Positions 1-7,435 are shown, numbered from the stretch's first letter. The stretch is DNA of 12,254 nt from CAVSPO01 sp963730005 (GCA_963730005.1 CAVSPO010000020.1:1-12254), one strand, 5' to 3'. A program made the numbers and translations. Notes: generated by a model not told the origin, from the letters alone.

Positions 1-2
1 GG

Positions 3-134
3 CCCAAGCTCAGCCATGACCTGCCCGCCGGGCTGGTGCCCCAGACTCATGCCAGGCAACCCAAGGCCCTGGCTGCGCTGCGCGCCGAGCGGTTCGGTGG
101 CCGCAGCGGCTCCCAACCTGAGGCAACGGAATGA
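3..134 (+). CDS. C-terminal end of an unidentified protein (5' end outside window)
   Basis: An open frame enters from the left edge and stops at the TGA at 132-134. That stop overlaps the ATG of the next gene (131-133) as ATGA, the usual sign of translational coupling in actinobacterial operons. The 43 visible residues include the stretch KALAALRAERFGGRSGSQ and end in PEATE. They are basic and hydrophilic, as expected of a C-terminal tail. I see no motif that identifies the family. DNA topoisomerase I or a membrane transporter often precedes tmk in actinobacteria, but nothing here confirms either. Confidence 0.5.
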   Translation, partial: PKLSHDLPAGLVPQTHARQPKALAALRAERFGGRSGSQPEATE

Positions 135-839
135 AGGAGGCTGGCGACGGCAGTCGCGCGGTGAAGGGGGCTCGCGAGGGCCTGTTCCTGGTGTTCGAGG
201 GCGGCGACTCGGTGGGCAAGACCACCCAGGTTCGGATGCTCGTCGAAGCGCTCGAGCTGGCCGGTGTGGATCACATCGTGACCTTCGAGCCGGGCGACAG
301 CTGGCTCGGCCAGCGGATCCGGCGGATGGTGCTGGACCCGGCCAGCGGTCAGATCTCACCGCTCGCCGAGGTGCTGCTGTTCAGCGCCGACAAGGCCCAG
401 CACGTCACCGAGGTGGTGCGGCCCGCACTGGAACGCGGCCAGGTGGTGGTCTGTGACCGTTACGTCGACTCGATGATCGCCTACCAGGGTGGCGGCCGAG
501 GGCTGGGCTCCGACGATGACTGGAGAGGCTCGCATGGTGGGCCGTCGACGGGCTGCGGCCGCATCTGACCGTCCTGCTGGACGCGGATCCCGAAGCCGCG
601 TTGCGCAAGATCCAGGCCAAGGACCGGCTGGAGTCGGCCGGCCTGGAGTTCCACCAGCGCGTTCGCGAGGCGTTCTTGCGGCTGGCAGCGCGCGATCCGG
701 AGCATTACCTGGTGGTCGAGGCGTTGACCTGCGGGTCGCCAGAGCATCGCGAAGCGGATTCGTGACCGGCTCGTGCAACAGCTGGGGCTCACGGAGCTTG
801 CGGCTCTGGGGGACACCCTGCCGGTCGCACCGAAGTTGA
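131..839 (+). pseudogene. tmk: thymidylate kinase (dTMP kinase), broken by three apparent single-base deletions
   Basis: Tmk phosphorylates dTMP to dTDP in the cytoplasm, an essential step of dTTP synthesis. Visible motifs are the P-loop GGDSVGKTTQ (about residues 24-33), FEPGDS in the region of the family's REPG element, and the DRY motif in VVCDRYVDSM followed by AYQGGGRGL. The written frame ends at 568. The protein resumes one frame over at about 523 (ERLAWWAVDGL..LLDADPEAALRK, then the LID-like DRLESAGLEFHQRV), changes frame again near 727-730, and again near 740, where QSIAKRIRDRLVQQL restores the first frame. Adding one base at each point gives a continuous kinase. A GAGG at 120-123 and the ATGA junction support the start at 131; a GTG at 161 is an alternative. 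The C-terminus is uncertain: I end the feature at a TGA in a neighbouring frame (837-839), although the repaired frame runs on into holB. Given how well the sequence is otherwise preserved, read errors are as likely as real decay. Confidence 0.8.
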
Positions 840-886
840 ACTACAAAGGGTCGGCCTCGGGCACTGCCCGGCGGGTGGTTGGGCGG

Positions 887-2107
887 ATGACCGGGTTGGT
901 CGCCGGGGACCAGGGCGTCTGGCTCGACCTGGTGGGTCAGGGCCGGGCCATCGCCGAGCTGCGCCGGGCCGTTGCCGACGCCTCGTCCGGTGCCGGGTAC
1001 TCCATGACGCACGCCTGGCTGATCACCGGCCCCCCAGGTTCGGGGCGCTCGAATGCGGCGCGAGCTTTCGCGGCCGCGTTGCAGTGCGAACGAGGTGGCT
1101 GCGGCGACTGCATCCAGTGCCGCACCAGTCTGTCGGGTGCCCACCCTGACGTGACGCTGGTGCGAACCGAGAAACTGTCGATCGGCGTGGAAGAGGTGCG
1201 CGACCTGGTCGGCAAGGGTGCACTGAGTCCGGCGCTGGGGCGCTGGCAGATCATCGTCGTCGAGGACGCCGACCGCATCACCGACCGGGGCGCCAACGCG
1301 TTGCTGAAGAGCATCGAGGAGCCGCCGCCGCGCACGGTGTGGGTGCTGTGCGCGCCCAGTGCCGAGGACGTGGTGGTGACGATCCGCAGCCGCAGCCGCG
1401 AGGTGAAGCTGGTCACACCGTCCAACAAGGACGTCGAGGAGTTGCTGGTCCGTCGCGACCGGATCGACCGGGTGCGCGCCGGCCATGCGGCCCGTGCTGC
1501 CCAGGGCCACATCGGACGGGCACGCGTGCTGGCCAGCAACGACGATGCGCTCAGCGCCCGCCACGATGTGCTCAGGATTCCCGGCCAGCTGGTCAGCGTC
1601 GGTGCCTGTCTGCATGCTGCGGATGCTGTGGTGAAGGTGGCCAAGGAGCAGGCCGCGGCAGCCACCAGCGAGCTGGACTCCCGGGAACGTGCCGAGCTGC
1701 AGGCTGCGTTGGGTTTCGGTTCCAAGGGTGCTCGCCCACGAAACACGGAGGCTGCGCTCAAGGACCTGGACGAACAGCAGAAGGCTCGTGCCAAGCGGTT
1801 GCAGCGCGATGCTCTGGACCGGGTGCTGACCGAGTTGACCACCTGGTACCGCGACGTGTTGAACGTGCAGGGCAACGTCTCGGACCCCACGGATCTGGAG
1901 TCGGCGACCGGCCCGCTTGGCCTGATCAACGCCGAGCTGCGCGCCCAGGTGGCATCGGCGGCGCGCCAGTCGACGCCGGAGGAGACGCTGCGCCGGATCG
2001 ACGCCATCCTGGCCTGCCGGGAAGCGCTGGAAACCAACGTTGCGCCACTGCTGGCCATGGAAGCGCTGCTGCTGGAGCTGGCCCACCCGTCCGCTGCCTG
2101 CGCCTGA
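887..2107 (+). CDS. holB: DNA polymerase III delta' subunit
   Basis: HolB is the delta' subunit of the clamp-loader complex that places the sliding clamp on primed DNA. The start at 887 gives 406 residues, beginning MTGLVAGDQGVWLDLVGQ, where WLDLVGQ is the usual N-terminal motif. The Walker A-like GPPGSGRS lies at residues 48-55, with Arg replacing the P-loop Lys as expected for a delta' subunit that does not hydrolyse ATP. Four cysteines, C67, C72, C75 and C78, form the zinc-binding module. VVEDADRITDRGANALLKSIEEPPPRT is represented by the motif pieces VVEDADR and NALLKSIEEPP, and an SRSR stretch replaces the SRC motif of the gamma subunits. The C-terminal half is helical, as in this family. 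No clear ribosome-binding site precedes 887, consistent with coupling to tmk. The frame is open upstream into the tmk tail, so the true N-terminus, or even a fusion, cannot be excluded. Confidence 0.92.
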   Translation: MTGLVAGDQGVWLDLVGQGRAIAELRRAVADASSGAGYSMTHAWLITGPPGSGRSNAARAFAAALQCERGGCGDCIQCRTSLSGAHPDVTLVRTEKLSIGVEEVRDLVGKGALSPALGRWQIIVVEDADRITDRGANALLKSIEEPPPRTVWVLCAPSAEDVVVTIRSRSREVKLVTPSNKDVEELLVRRDRIDRVRAGHAARAAQGHIGRARVLASNDDALSARHDVLRIPGQLVSVGACLHAADAVVKVAKEQAAAATSELDSRERAELQAALGFGSKGARPRNTEAALKDLDEQQKARAKRLQRDALDRVLTELTTWYRDVLNVQGNVSDPTDLESATGPLGLINAELRAQVASAARQSTPEETLRRIDAILACREALETNVAPLLAMEALLLELAHPSAACA

Positions 2108-2187
2108 GGGCGTGTCTGTCCGCGGTTTCGAAGTGCCGTCGCGAAATGATGATGGTGGATTGTTGTCGCACAAACAAAGGACGCGCA

Positions 2188-3480
2188 GTGAGCGACCAGA
2201 ACCTGAACATCGGCACCGGGTGGCCGAAGGACTCGACACCAAAGGAACCTGTGAACGAGAACTCGTCCGCGCAGCGAGCTGCGACGGAGTCCGAAAGCAA
2301 CCCGACAAGTGACGACGGGCTGGAGGCCGCAACGTTGACCGGCCCTGCCGACGGCCAGCGTGGGCTGTTCGTCGAGGATGTCCCGCTGGAGGAGCCGGCA
2401 CCGGCCGCAGTCAGTCAGGTGGCGCAGCCGTCGGACGAGGAGCTGTTCGTCGAGGACGTTCAACTGGAGGAACCGGGCGCCGATGACGTCGCGGGCCTCG
2501 ACTCCCCGCTGACTGCCGAGGAACCTGCGCCTGAGGTGGCGGTCCCAAGTCCTGAGGCGTTGGCGCCCGAGACCGAGGCGCCCGAGACAGAAGCACCCGA
2601 GACCGAGGCGCCCCGGAGCGAACCAGCTGAGGAACTGCTGTCTGCGAACGAACTGCGTGACGAGCAGGCGTCCGAGACCTTTGCCGCCGAGGAGCCGGCC
2701 GCCCAGGAACCCGCGGCCGATCTGGGCTCCACTCAGGCGTTCGCAGCTTTCTCGGCTGCGGAGTTGGCTGCCGCCGCCGCCGCCAAATCAGCTGAGGCGG
2801 ACCGGTTGCGGGCCGAGGCCGACGAAGTCGCGGCTGCTGCCGAGGCCAAGGCGGCGGAGGAGAAGGCCGAAGCCCTTGCCGCAGAGCAGGCTGCAGCTGA
2901 TGCCCGTGCCGAGGAAGAGGAGCGCCTTCGGGTCGAGGACGAGGAGATGCGTGAGCGCGAGCGCCAGGCCCGCGACCGCAAGCTGGGTGTCGTCCCTGTC
3001 AACACCGAGGCTGTTGCGGTGCCCACCCGTCCAGAGGCCCCGGTCACCTACAAGTTCTGGGGTGCGCTGGGCCTGTTCATCCTTCGCCTGGTGACTGCTG
3101 CCGTCGTCGGTGTGCGTGGAATCCAGGTTGTCACGGACATTCCGGGCACCATCGACGCACTCGTGGCGCTCAACGCGCCCTACGCCGGTCCGCTGGCCTG
3201 GACGATCGGCGCCACCTTGCTGGTGGCGGCCGTCATGCTGGTGTTCGGGTTCGGCACCCGCGTGGCCGGCGCGGTGCTCGCAGTACTTGGTGTGCTGGTC
3301 CTGACCTTCGTCCGCTGGGGTGCGTTCAACATCTTCCTGGAGGGTCAGAACGGCTTCATGGGCGACTTCGAACTGCTGTTGGTCGGGGTGGGTCTGCTGT
3401 TGGCCACGCTGGGTGGCGGCGGCTGGGGCATCGATGCCGGGATCCACCGCGGACGGCTCCGGCGCAAGCACGGCGTCTGA
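2188..3480 (+). CDS. DoxX-like membrane protein with acidic, coiled-coil N-terminal region
   Basis: The GTG start at 2188 follows AAAGGAC at 2176-2182 and gives 430 residues. The first ~185 residues are acidic and Pro/Glu/Ala-rich. They contain two copies of LFVEDVxLEEP (residues 60-70 and 86-96) and three tandem APETE units (nucleotides 2563-2607). Residues ~189-266 are Ala/Glu/Arg-rich and look like a long charged helix or coiled coil. From about residue 293 there are four hydrophobic segments (~293-313, 335-355, 358-377, 394-412). GFGTRVAG precedes the third, and GGGGWGIDA resembles the end of DoxX-family domains. DoxX-like proteins are small four-helix membrane proteins with poorly defined roles, some linked to redox. 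The low-complexity arm would face the cytoplasm or cell surface; I cannot tell which. The gene lies 80 bases after holB, and a strong terminator follows, so it probably ends the tmk-holB transcript. An ATG at 2147 is an alternative start without a good ribosome-binding site. The DoxX assignment is moderate. Confidence 0.75.
   Translation: MSDQNLNIGTGWPKDSTPKEPVNENSSAQRAATESESNPTSDDGLEAATLTGPADGQRGLFVEDVPLEEPAPAAVSQVAQPSDEELFVEDVQLEEPGADDVAGLDSPLTAEEPAPEVAVPSPEALAPETEAPETEAPETEAPRSEPAEELLSANELRDEQASETFAAEEPAAQEPAADLGSTQAFAAFSAAELAAAAAAKSAEADRLRAEADEVAAAAEAKAAEEKAEALAAEQAAADARAEEEERLRVEDEEMRERERQARDRKLGVVPVNTEAVAVPTRPEAPVTYKFWGALGLFILRLVTAAVVGVRGIQVVTDIPGTIDALVALNAPYAGPLAWTIGATLLVAAVMLVFGFGTRVAGAVLAVLGVLVLTFVRWGAFNIFLEGQNGFMGDFELLLVGVGLLLATLGGGGWGIDAGIHRGRLRRKHGV
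2365..2475 (+). repeat. two in-frame copies of an LFVEDVxLEEP motif
   Basis: Nucleotides 2365-2397 and 2443-2475 encode LFVEDVPLEEP and LFVEDVQLEEP, 26 residues apart, inside the disordered acidic arm of the DoxX-like protein. Ten of eleven residues match, in contrast to the loose composition around them. Confidence 0.8.
2563..2607 (+). repeat. three 15-bp tandem units encoding APETE
   Basis: Three adjacent in-frame 15-base units encode APETE, APETE, APETE, followed by a degenerate APRSE. The units differ by only a few third-position bases, so slippage could change the copy number without breaking the frame. Confidence 0.85.
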
Positions 3481-3494
3481 TCGCAGCACTCCAA

Positions 3495-3526
3495 CAGCGG
3501 GCTCGTCCTTCGGGGCGGGCCCGCTG
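3495..3526 (+). terminator. rho-independent-type hairpin with UUCG loop
   Basis: A 14-bp stem pairs 3495-3508 with 3513-3526. It contains two G-T pairs and closes on a TTCG tetraloop, starting CAGCGGGC and ending GCCCGCTG. It begins 15 bases after the stop of the DoxX-like gene and has no clear T-run, as is common for GC-rich actinobacterial terminators. It should separate the tmk-holB unit from the ricT unit. Confidence 0.75.
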
Positions 3527-3555
3527 CTGTGCCTGGGGTACTCAAGGTGACCTAC

Positions 3556-3567
3556 TAGGGTTGCGCC
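3556..3567 (+). promoter_or_regulatory. -10 box for a probable leaderless ricT transcript
   Basis: TAGGGT at 3556-3561 is followed by exactly six bases and then the ATG at 3568. This TANNNT-N6-start spacing would place the transcription start on the A of the ATG. No Shine-Dalgarno precedes the ATG, in agreement. No convincing -35 box is visible. Confidence 0.5.
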
Positions 3568-4431
3568 ATGGCGAACGTCATGGCTGTCACGTTCGAGGAC
3601 TACGGGCAGCTGCACTACCTCGACTGCGCCGACGGTGACTATGCCGTCGGCGACCAGGTGCTGTACCCCACCAGTGGTGGCAACGAGGTGGCGCGCGTCG
3701 TCTGGCAGGGTGAGGAAGTCGCCGACACGGTGGGCATCCCGGCCTGCGCCGGTTTCGCCTCCACAGCCGACCTGGAAAGAGACAGGGAGCATCGGATCCG
3801 CCGCGCCGAGGGTTGGGACATGGCGCGGACGCTCATCGCCAAGCATGGGCTGGACATGAAGGTGGTGGCCGTCGACTACGTCGTCGCGGAGCAGGAAACT
3901 CGCGGGCACTACGCCATTTATTTTCGATCACCGGAGCGGGTGGACTTCCGCAGCCTGTTGCTTGACCTGGCGCGCACCCTGCAGGCACGGATAGACCTGC
4001 GCCAGGTGGGGGCCCGCGACGCGACCAGGCTCACCGGCGGTATCGGCAGCTGCGGACGTAACCTGTGCTGCAGCAGCTTCCTCGACACCATTGAGCCGGT
4101 TGGCATCCGGCTGGCCAAGCTTCAGGGTCTGCCGGCCAATCCGTTGCAGATCTCCGGGGCGTGCGGCAAGCTGCTGTGCTGTCTGCGCTACGAACAGAGA
4201 AGCTATCAGGAGTTCCACGATCGGGCTCCTGCCCTGGGGGACGAAGTTTCCAGCAGGGATGGCCGTGGCGGTCGCGTCGTCGGGCACTCGGTGCCTACCG
4301 ACGAGGTGATCCTGCGCGACAAACAGGGCGAGATCGTCCGCTGCCCGCTGGCGGAGCTTGGACCGACAAGACTGAAACTGTTGCGTCCCAAGCCCCGCCC
4401 GCCAAAGACCGGGAACGAGGAGAGCGAATGA
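3568..4431 (+). CDS. ricT: PSP1-domain protein, RicT/YaaT family
   Basis: The protein has 287 residues. RicT is a cytoplasmic protein that in Bacillus joins RicA and RicF in an iron-sulfur-containing complex affecting mRNA processing and sporulation; its role in actinomycetes is less clear. The PSP1 region spans about residues 45-130 (IRRAEGWDMARTLIAKHGL, then FRSPERVDFRSLLLDLAR). Two cysteine motifs follow: CGRNLCC at 162-168 and CGKLLCCLRYE from 199. These match the paired Cys motifs of the family, so iron-sulfur binding is plausible. The C-terminal tail is basic. The gene sits close to holB, as it does in Bacillus, which supports the family call. Its TGA overlaps the ATG of the next gene (ATGA at 4428-4431), so the hydrolase is probably translated from the same message. 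I see no ricA or ricF partner here. Confidence 0.88.
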   Translation: MANVMAVTFEDYGQLHYLDCADGDYAVGDQVLYPTSGGNEVARVVWQGEEVADTVGIPACAGFASTADLERDREHRIRRAEGWDMARTLIAKHGLDMKVVAVDYVVAEQETRGHYAIYFRSPERVDFRSLLLDLARTLQARIDLRQVGARDATRLTGGIGSCGRNLCCSSFLDTIEPVGIRLAKLQGLPANPLQISGACGKLLCCLRYEQRSYQEFHDRAPALGDEVSSRDGRGGRVVGHSVPTDEVILRDKQGEIVRCPLAELGPTRLKLLRPKPRPPKTGNEESE

Positions 4432-6080
4432 AGAACGCCGTGCTCACCAGGAAAGCGAAGGCGCTGGCGGTGCTCCTGGCGGCAGTGCTCGCCTTCGCCG
4501 GCTGCGCGGGCGATTCGCCGGGCGGGAACGCCTCGGGCGCTGTGCCGAAGGGAACGCTGCGGCCGCACACCGAGACGCCGACGCCGAGCTCCGGCCATCA
4601 GCTGCCGGTTCCCAGCCAGACGTTCGACAGTCAGAAATCCCCCGACCGGGTCCTGATCCCGGCACCTGCCGGTGTTGCCCCGGAGGGCTTCGTCAACGCG
4701 CCGCTGGGGGAGGGGCTGGAGCGCTACTTCAATCAGGCCGTGCACTGGGAGCCCTGCGACACGGCCTACGAGTGCGCCCGGATCGTCGCGCCGCTGGACT
4801 GGGCGGAGCCGAACGGGCAGGCAATCACGCTGGCCGTGCGGCGCCGGCCTGCCAACCGTGCCCCCCGACTGGGGTCACTGTTCCTCAACCCCGGTGGTCC
4901 TGGCGGGTCGGCGCAGGACTTCGTCCGCAACTTCAACGGCGCGGGCCTGGAGCAGTACGACCTGGTGGGCGTCGACCCGCGCGGGTCCGGCCAGTCGACC
5001 CCGGTGGTGTGCGGAAATCCTGCCGAGACGGATGCGTACAACGCGCTCGACTGGTCTCCTGACGACGAGGGTGAGACACAGATCCTGATTCATGGAGTCA
5101 GGGCGTTCGCCGAGCAGTGCCGCAACGGTTCGGGGAGCCTGCTGGAGCACGTCGACTCGATCTCGACCGCCTACGACTTCGACCTGGTGCGGCACCTGTT
5201 GGGGGACGAGAAGTTGAACTATCTGGGTGTCAGCTACGGCACCTGGCTCGGGGCGCTGTACGCGGAGCTGTACCCGGATCGGGTGGGCCGCATGGTGCTG
5301 GATTCCGCCGTCAACATCACCGAGAACGACGACATGGCGCAGACCGAGAGCTTCGAGCGCAGCCTGCACAACTACGCCAAGTGGTGCGCGTCCAAGTCCT
5401 CCGCCTGCCCGATCGGCACCTCGGAAGAGCAAGTCGTGGGCAAGGTCAATGCCTTCCTGGGTGGCCTGGACGCCCAGCCGCTCGACGTCAAGGGCCGCCA
5501 GCTGACCCAGAGTCTCGCCACGATCGGGCTGTCGTACTACTTCTTCGGCGGGGAGACCAACTACGCAACGATCACAGAGGTGCTTCAATGGGCGATCGTC
5601 CAGCAGGACGGTAGCTTCCTGCTGTCGGGCGCTGACGCCATGAACGGGCGCGACAAGACGGGCCGCTACTCGACGATGGCCTACGCCTTTCCCGCGATCA
5701 GTTGCATCGACCACGCAGATCGGGGCGTGGTCGAGGCGTTCAACCGGTGGAAGACCGACGCCGGCAAGGCGCCGGTGTTCGGCACCTACCAAGGGCCGAA
5801 CGCCTTGTGCACGCTGTGGAGCGTGCGGCCGGTGGCGCAGGTGAAGGTGACGGCAGCGACGGCACCCCCGATCGTCGTGCTCGGCAGCACCGGCGATCCG
5901 GCGACGCCGTACCAGGACGCCCAGACCATGGCAGACCAGATGGCCAGCGCCGTGCTGGTGACCAGGGAAGGCGGTGGCCACGGCGTGTACGACGCGGGCA
6001 GCGCCTGCGTCAACGAGGCAGTTCAGGCCTACCTGGTGCGTGGGCTGGTGCCCGGGGACGGTCTCAGTTGCCCGGCGTAG
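4428..6080 (+). CDS. secreted lipoprotein alpha/beta hydrolase, tripeptidyl-aminopeptidase type
   Basis: The start at 4428 overlaps the ricT stop and gives 550 residues. A basic start (MKNAVLTRKAK), a hydrophobic stretch and LAFAGC with Cys26 make a lipoprotein signal, although Phe at -3 is less usual. The mature N-terminus is Gly/Pro/Thr-rich, a typical linker. The alpha/beta hydrolase fold shows the oxyanion-region motif LNPGGPGGS, then VGVDPRGSGQST, and the nucleophile elbow GVSYG with Ser269. The C-terminal TAP-like domain carries Asp490 (GSTGDPATP) and His518 (GGGHGVY), completing a Ser-Asp-His triad. Relatives include the Streptomyces Tap/Slp secreted aminopeptidases, which remove N-terminal tripeptides from peptides or proteins. 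The exact substrate cannot be read from the sequence, and some relatives are esterases. It would be anchored on the outer face of the membrane. Confidence 0.9.
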   Translation: MKNAVLTRKAKALAVLLAAVLAFAGCAGDSPGGNASGAVPKGTLRPHTETPTPSSGHQLPVPSQTFDSQKSPDRVLIPAPAGVAPEGFVNAPLGEGLERYFNQAVHWEPCDTAYECARIVAPLDWAEPNGQAITLAVRRRPANRAPRLGSLFLNPGGPGGSAQDFVRNFNGAGLEQYDLVGVDPRGSGQSTPVVCGNPAETDAYNALDWSPDDEGETQILIHGVRAFAEQCRNGSGSLLEHVDSISTAYDFDLVRHLLGDEKLNYLGVSYGTWLGALYAELYPDRVGRMVLDSAVNITENDDMAQTESFERSLHNYAKWCASKSSACPIGTSEEQVVGKVNAFLGGLDAQPLDVKGRQLTQSLATIGLSYYFFGGETNYATITEVLQWAIVQQDGSFLLSGADAMNGRDKTGRYSTMAYAFPAISCIDHADRGVVEAFNRWKTDAGKAPVFGTYQGPNALCTLWSVRPVAQVKVTAATAPPIVVLGSTGDPATPYQDAQTMADQMASAVLVTREGGGHGVYDAGSACVNEAVQAYLVRGLVPGDGLSCPA

Positions 6081-6089
6081 CCGAACGTG

Positions 6090-6119
6090 TTGGTCGAACC
6101 GCGCCGGCTCGGATATAGT
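6090..6119 (+). promoter_or_regulatory. promoter of tRNA-Thr
   Basis: TATAGT at 6114-6119 is a good -10 box. TTGGTC at 6090-6095 is a partial -35 box with an 18-base spacer. Transcription would begin near 6126, about 20 bases before the mature tRNA. Confidence 0.6.
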
Positions 6120-6145
6120 TTCGACCGCTGGTTCTGCCCAGCAAA

Positions 6146-6221
6146 GCCGCCTTAGCTCAGTCGGTAGAGCGACGCTCTCGTAAAGCGTAGGTCTGGGGTT
6201 CGACTCCCCAAGGCGGCTCCA
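6146..6221 (+). tRNA. tRNA-Thr (anticodon CGT), CCA encoded
   Basis: The cloverleaf folds cleanly. The acceptor GCCGCCT (6146-6152) pairs with AGGCGGC (6211-6217). The D-arm holds AGTCGGTA, the anticodon stem ACGCT/AGCGT encloses loop CTCGTAA with anticodon CGT reading ACG, and the T-arm is TGGGG-TTCGACT-CCCCA. The discriminator is T6218, and CCA is encoded at 6219-6221. An integrase gene converges on its 3' end, so it is the probable integration site of the element to its right. Confidence 0.97.
6194..6221 (+). other. candidate attachment site (attL) in the 3' end of tRNA-Thr
   Basis: Tyrosine integrases commonly recombine within the T-arm and acceptor end of a tRNA gene. The integrase gene ends 57 bases beyond this tRNA and points at it. 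No second copy of this segment occurs elsewhere in the window, so the core length and the other junction cannot be fixed. This call is by position only. Confidence 0.4.
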
Positions 6222-6277
6222 GTAAAACTCCTAGTCAGATGCAGTTTTCGGGTGTCGGCAGCAGGAGGCCGCCAAGG

Positions 6278-7435
6278 CTAAGTCCGCAAAAAGTCCGCAA
6301 GAATCCGGTTTCGTGCCGTCGCCATGTGTTCGGCGACCATGTCGAGGTCTTCGTCGAAGAGGTCTGAGTAGACGTCCAACGTGGTGCTCGGCTTGTCGTG
6401 TCCCAGCATCCGCTGCAGCGCCAGAACGCTCGCACCGGCTGACACTGCGAGACTGGCCGCGGTGTGCCTCAACTCGTGAGGCGTCAGTCCGCCGAGGCGG
6501 GCGGCTCGAACCGCAGGGTCAAACCAGTCTCGTCGCGCGTTGCCGATCCGCATGAACCCGCCCTTGGGTGCCGGGAACAGCGGATCCTCTGGGGACTTGC
6601 CGGCCATCCGGATGCTGATCGCCGCAGACAGGAAATCGGGGTACGGCACGGAGCGCCGCTGGTGGTCCTTCGGTGCCGACCAAACGAGCTGGCCGTTGAC
6701 CTCGGTGACGGACTCCTCGATCGCGAATCGGCGACGGGCGGGGTCGACGCTGGAAACCCGTAACGCGGCAAACTCACCAAAGCGGAGGCCGCAGTAGGCC
6801 AACGTCAGAATCATGTCGGCGTGGTCGCCGGCGGCGTCCGCGAGGCGCTCTACCTCGATCACTTTCAGGTATCGACGTTTCGTCAGGGACTGACGGGGCC
6901 GAGTCACGCCCTGGACCGGGTTAACGGCGAGTCGCTTGAAGGTGACTGCAAGATCAAGTATCCCGTTGAGGACGCCGATGATCTTCCGCACCGATCCCGG
7001 CGCCAACTGAATCCCTGCCGACCACTGCTGGATTGCTTCGGCCGTCACGTCCGCCAGCCGCGTCTTGCCCCATCTAGGAATTATGTGCAGGTGGACGATC
7101 GACTCGTTACGGGCCCGCGTGGACTCGGTCCAGTCCGGATGGCTTGCCAGCCACGTCTTCGCCATCGATTCGACTGTCGTGCGGGCACGGCTCGGGTCAA
7201 CCCAGGTGCCCGTGTGTTTCGACACGGTGACTTCGTTGAGCCACGACTGAGCGTCCACCTTGCGTCTGAAATGTCTCGAGTGCTCGCGTCCCTCGACATC
7301 GCGGTAGCGGGCTCGCCAGGTAACCTCGCCCGTCTTTTCGGTCAGGAACTTGCCGGGCTTGTCGGGGTGGGGAATGCGATTCCCGTCGGTGTCCAGCACG
7401 AAACGGGTCGGCTCGTACTTGCTAATGCTGGCCAT
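6278..7435 (-). CDS. int: tyrosine recombinase/integrase
   Basis: The protein has 385 residues. An N-terminal arm-binding-like region (WRARYRD..REHSRHF, residues ~38-62) is followed by a SAM-like core-binding domain (~90-185) and the catalytic domain. The catalytic residues visible are Arg218 (CGLRFGE), His320 and Arg323 in HELRH, His346 (GHDK) and Tyr356 (DVYSDLF); an APK motif may give the beta-hairpin Lys. It would integrate and excise the element by site-specific recombination at the adjacent tRNA. The ATG at 7435 has GAAGG seven bases upstream, so I prefer it to the GTG at 7438. The ATG shares one base with the TGA of the small gene upstream, so the two are probably co-translated. All catalytic positions are intact and the length is normal, so the enzyme should be active. 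Confidence 0.95.
   Translation of the reverse strand: MASISKYEPTRFVLDTDGNRIPHPDKPGKFLTEKTGEVTWRARYRDVEGREHSRHFRRKVDAQSWLNEVTVSKHTGTWVDPSRARTTVESMAKTWLASHPDWTESTRARNESIVHLHIIPRWGKTRLADVTAEAIQQWSAGIQLAPGSVRKIIGVLNGILDLAVTFKRLAVNPVQGVTRPRQSLTKRRYLKVIEVERLADAAGDHADMILTLAYCGLRFGEFAALRVSSVDPARRRFAIEESVTEVNGQLVWSAPKDHQRRSVPYPDFLSAAISIRMAGKSPEDPLFPAPKGGFMRIGNARRDWFDPAVRAARLGGLTPHELRHTAASLAVSAGASVLALQRMLGHDKPSTTLDVYSDLFDEDLDMVAEHMATARNRILADFLRT
6280..6300. repeat. 10-bp direct repeat at the end of int
   Basis: AAGTCCGCAA occurs at 6280-6289 and 6291-6300, one base apart, within the last codons and stop of the integrase gene. It lies 60-80 bases from the tRNA, a range where recombinase or excisionase arm sites are found, but it may be chance. 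Confidence 0.5.

Noticed and set aside
356..2401. A 681-codon open frame on the minus strand across tmk and holB
   Set aside because: It is antisense to clear HolB motifs, is rich in Arg, Pro and His as expected from GC-rich shadow frames, and shows no family motif.
2788..3909. A 373-codon minus-strand frame across the DoxX-like gene and ricT
   Set aside because: It runs antisense through a terminator and two well-supported genes; its composition is His/Asp/Gly-rich and it has no recognisable domain.
4161..4427. Upstream extension of the hydrolase gene
   Set aside because: It would overlap the conserved Cys-rich part of ricT. The start at 4428 gives a proper lipoprotein signal and an ATGA junction.
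6224..6255. AAAACT..AGTTTT pairing after the tRNA as a terminator
   Set aside because: The stem is only six A/T-rich pairs with a long loop and no real T-run, so it is too weak to call.
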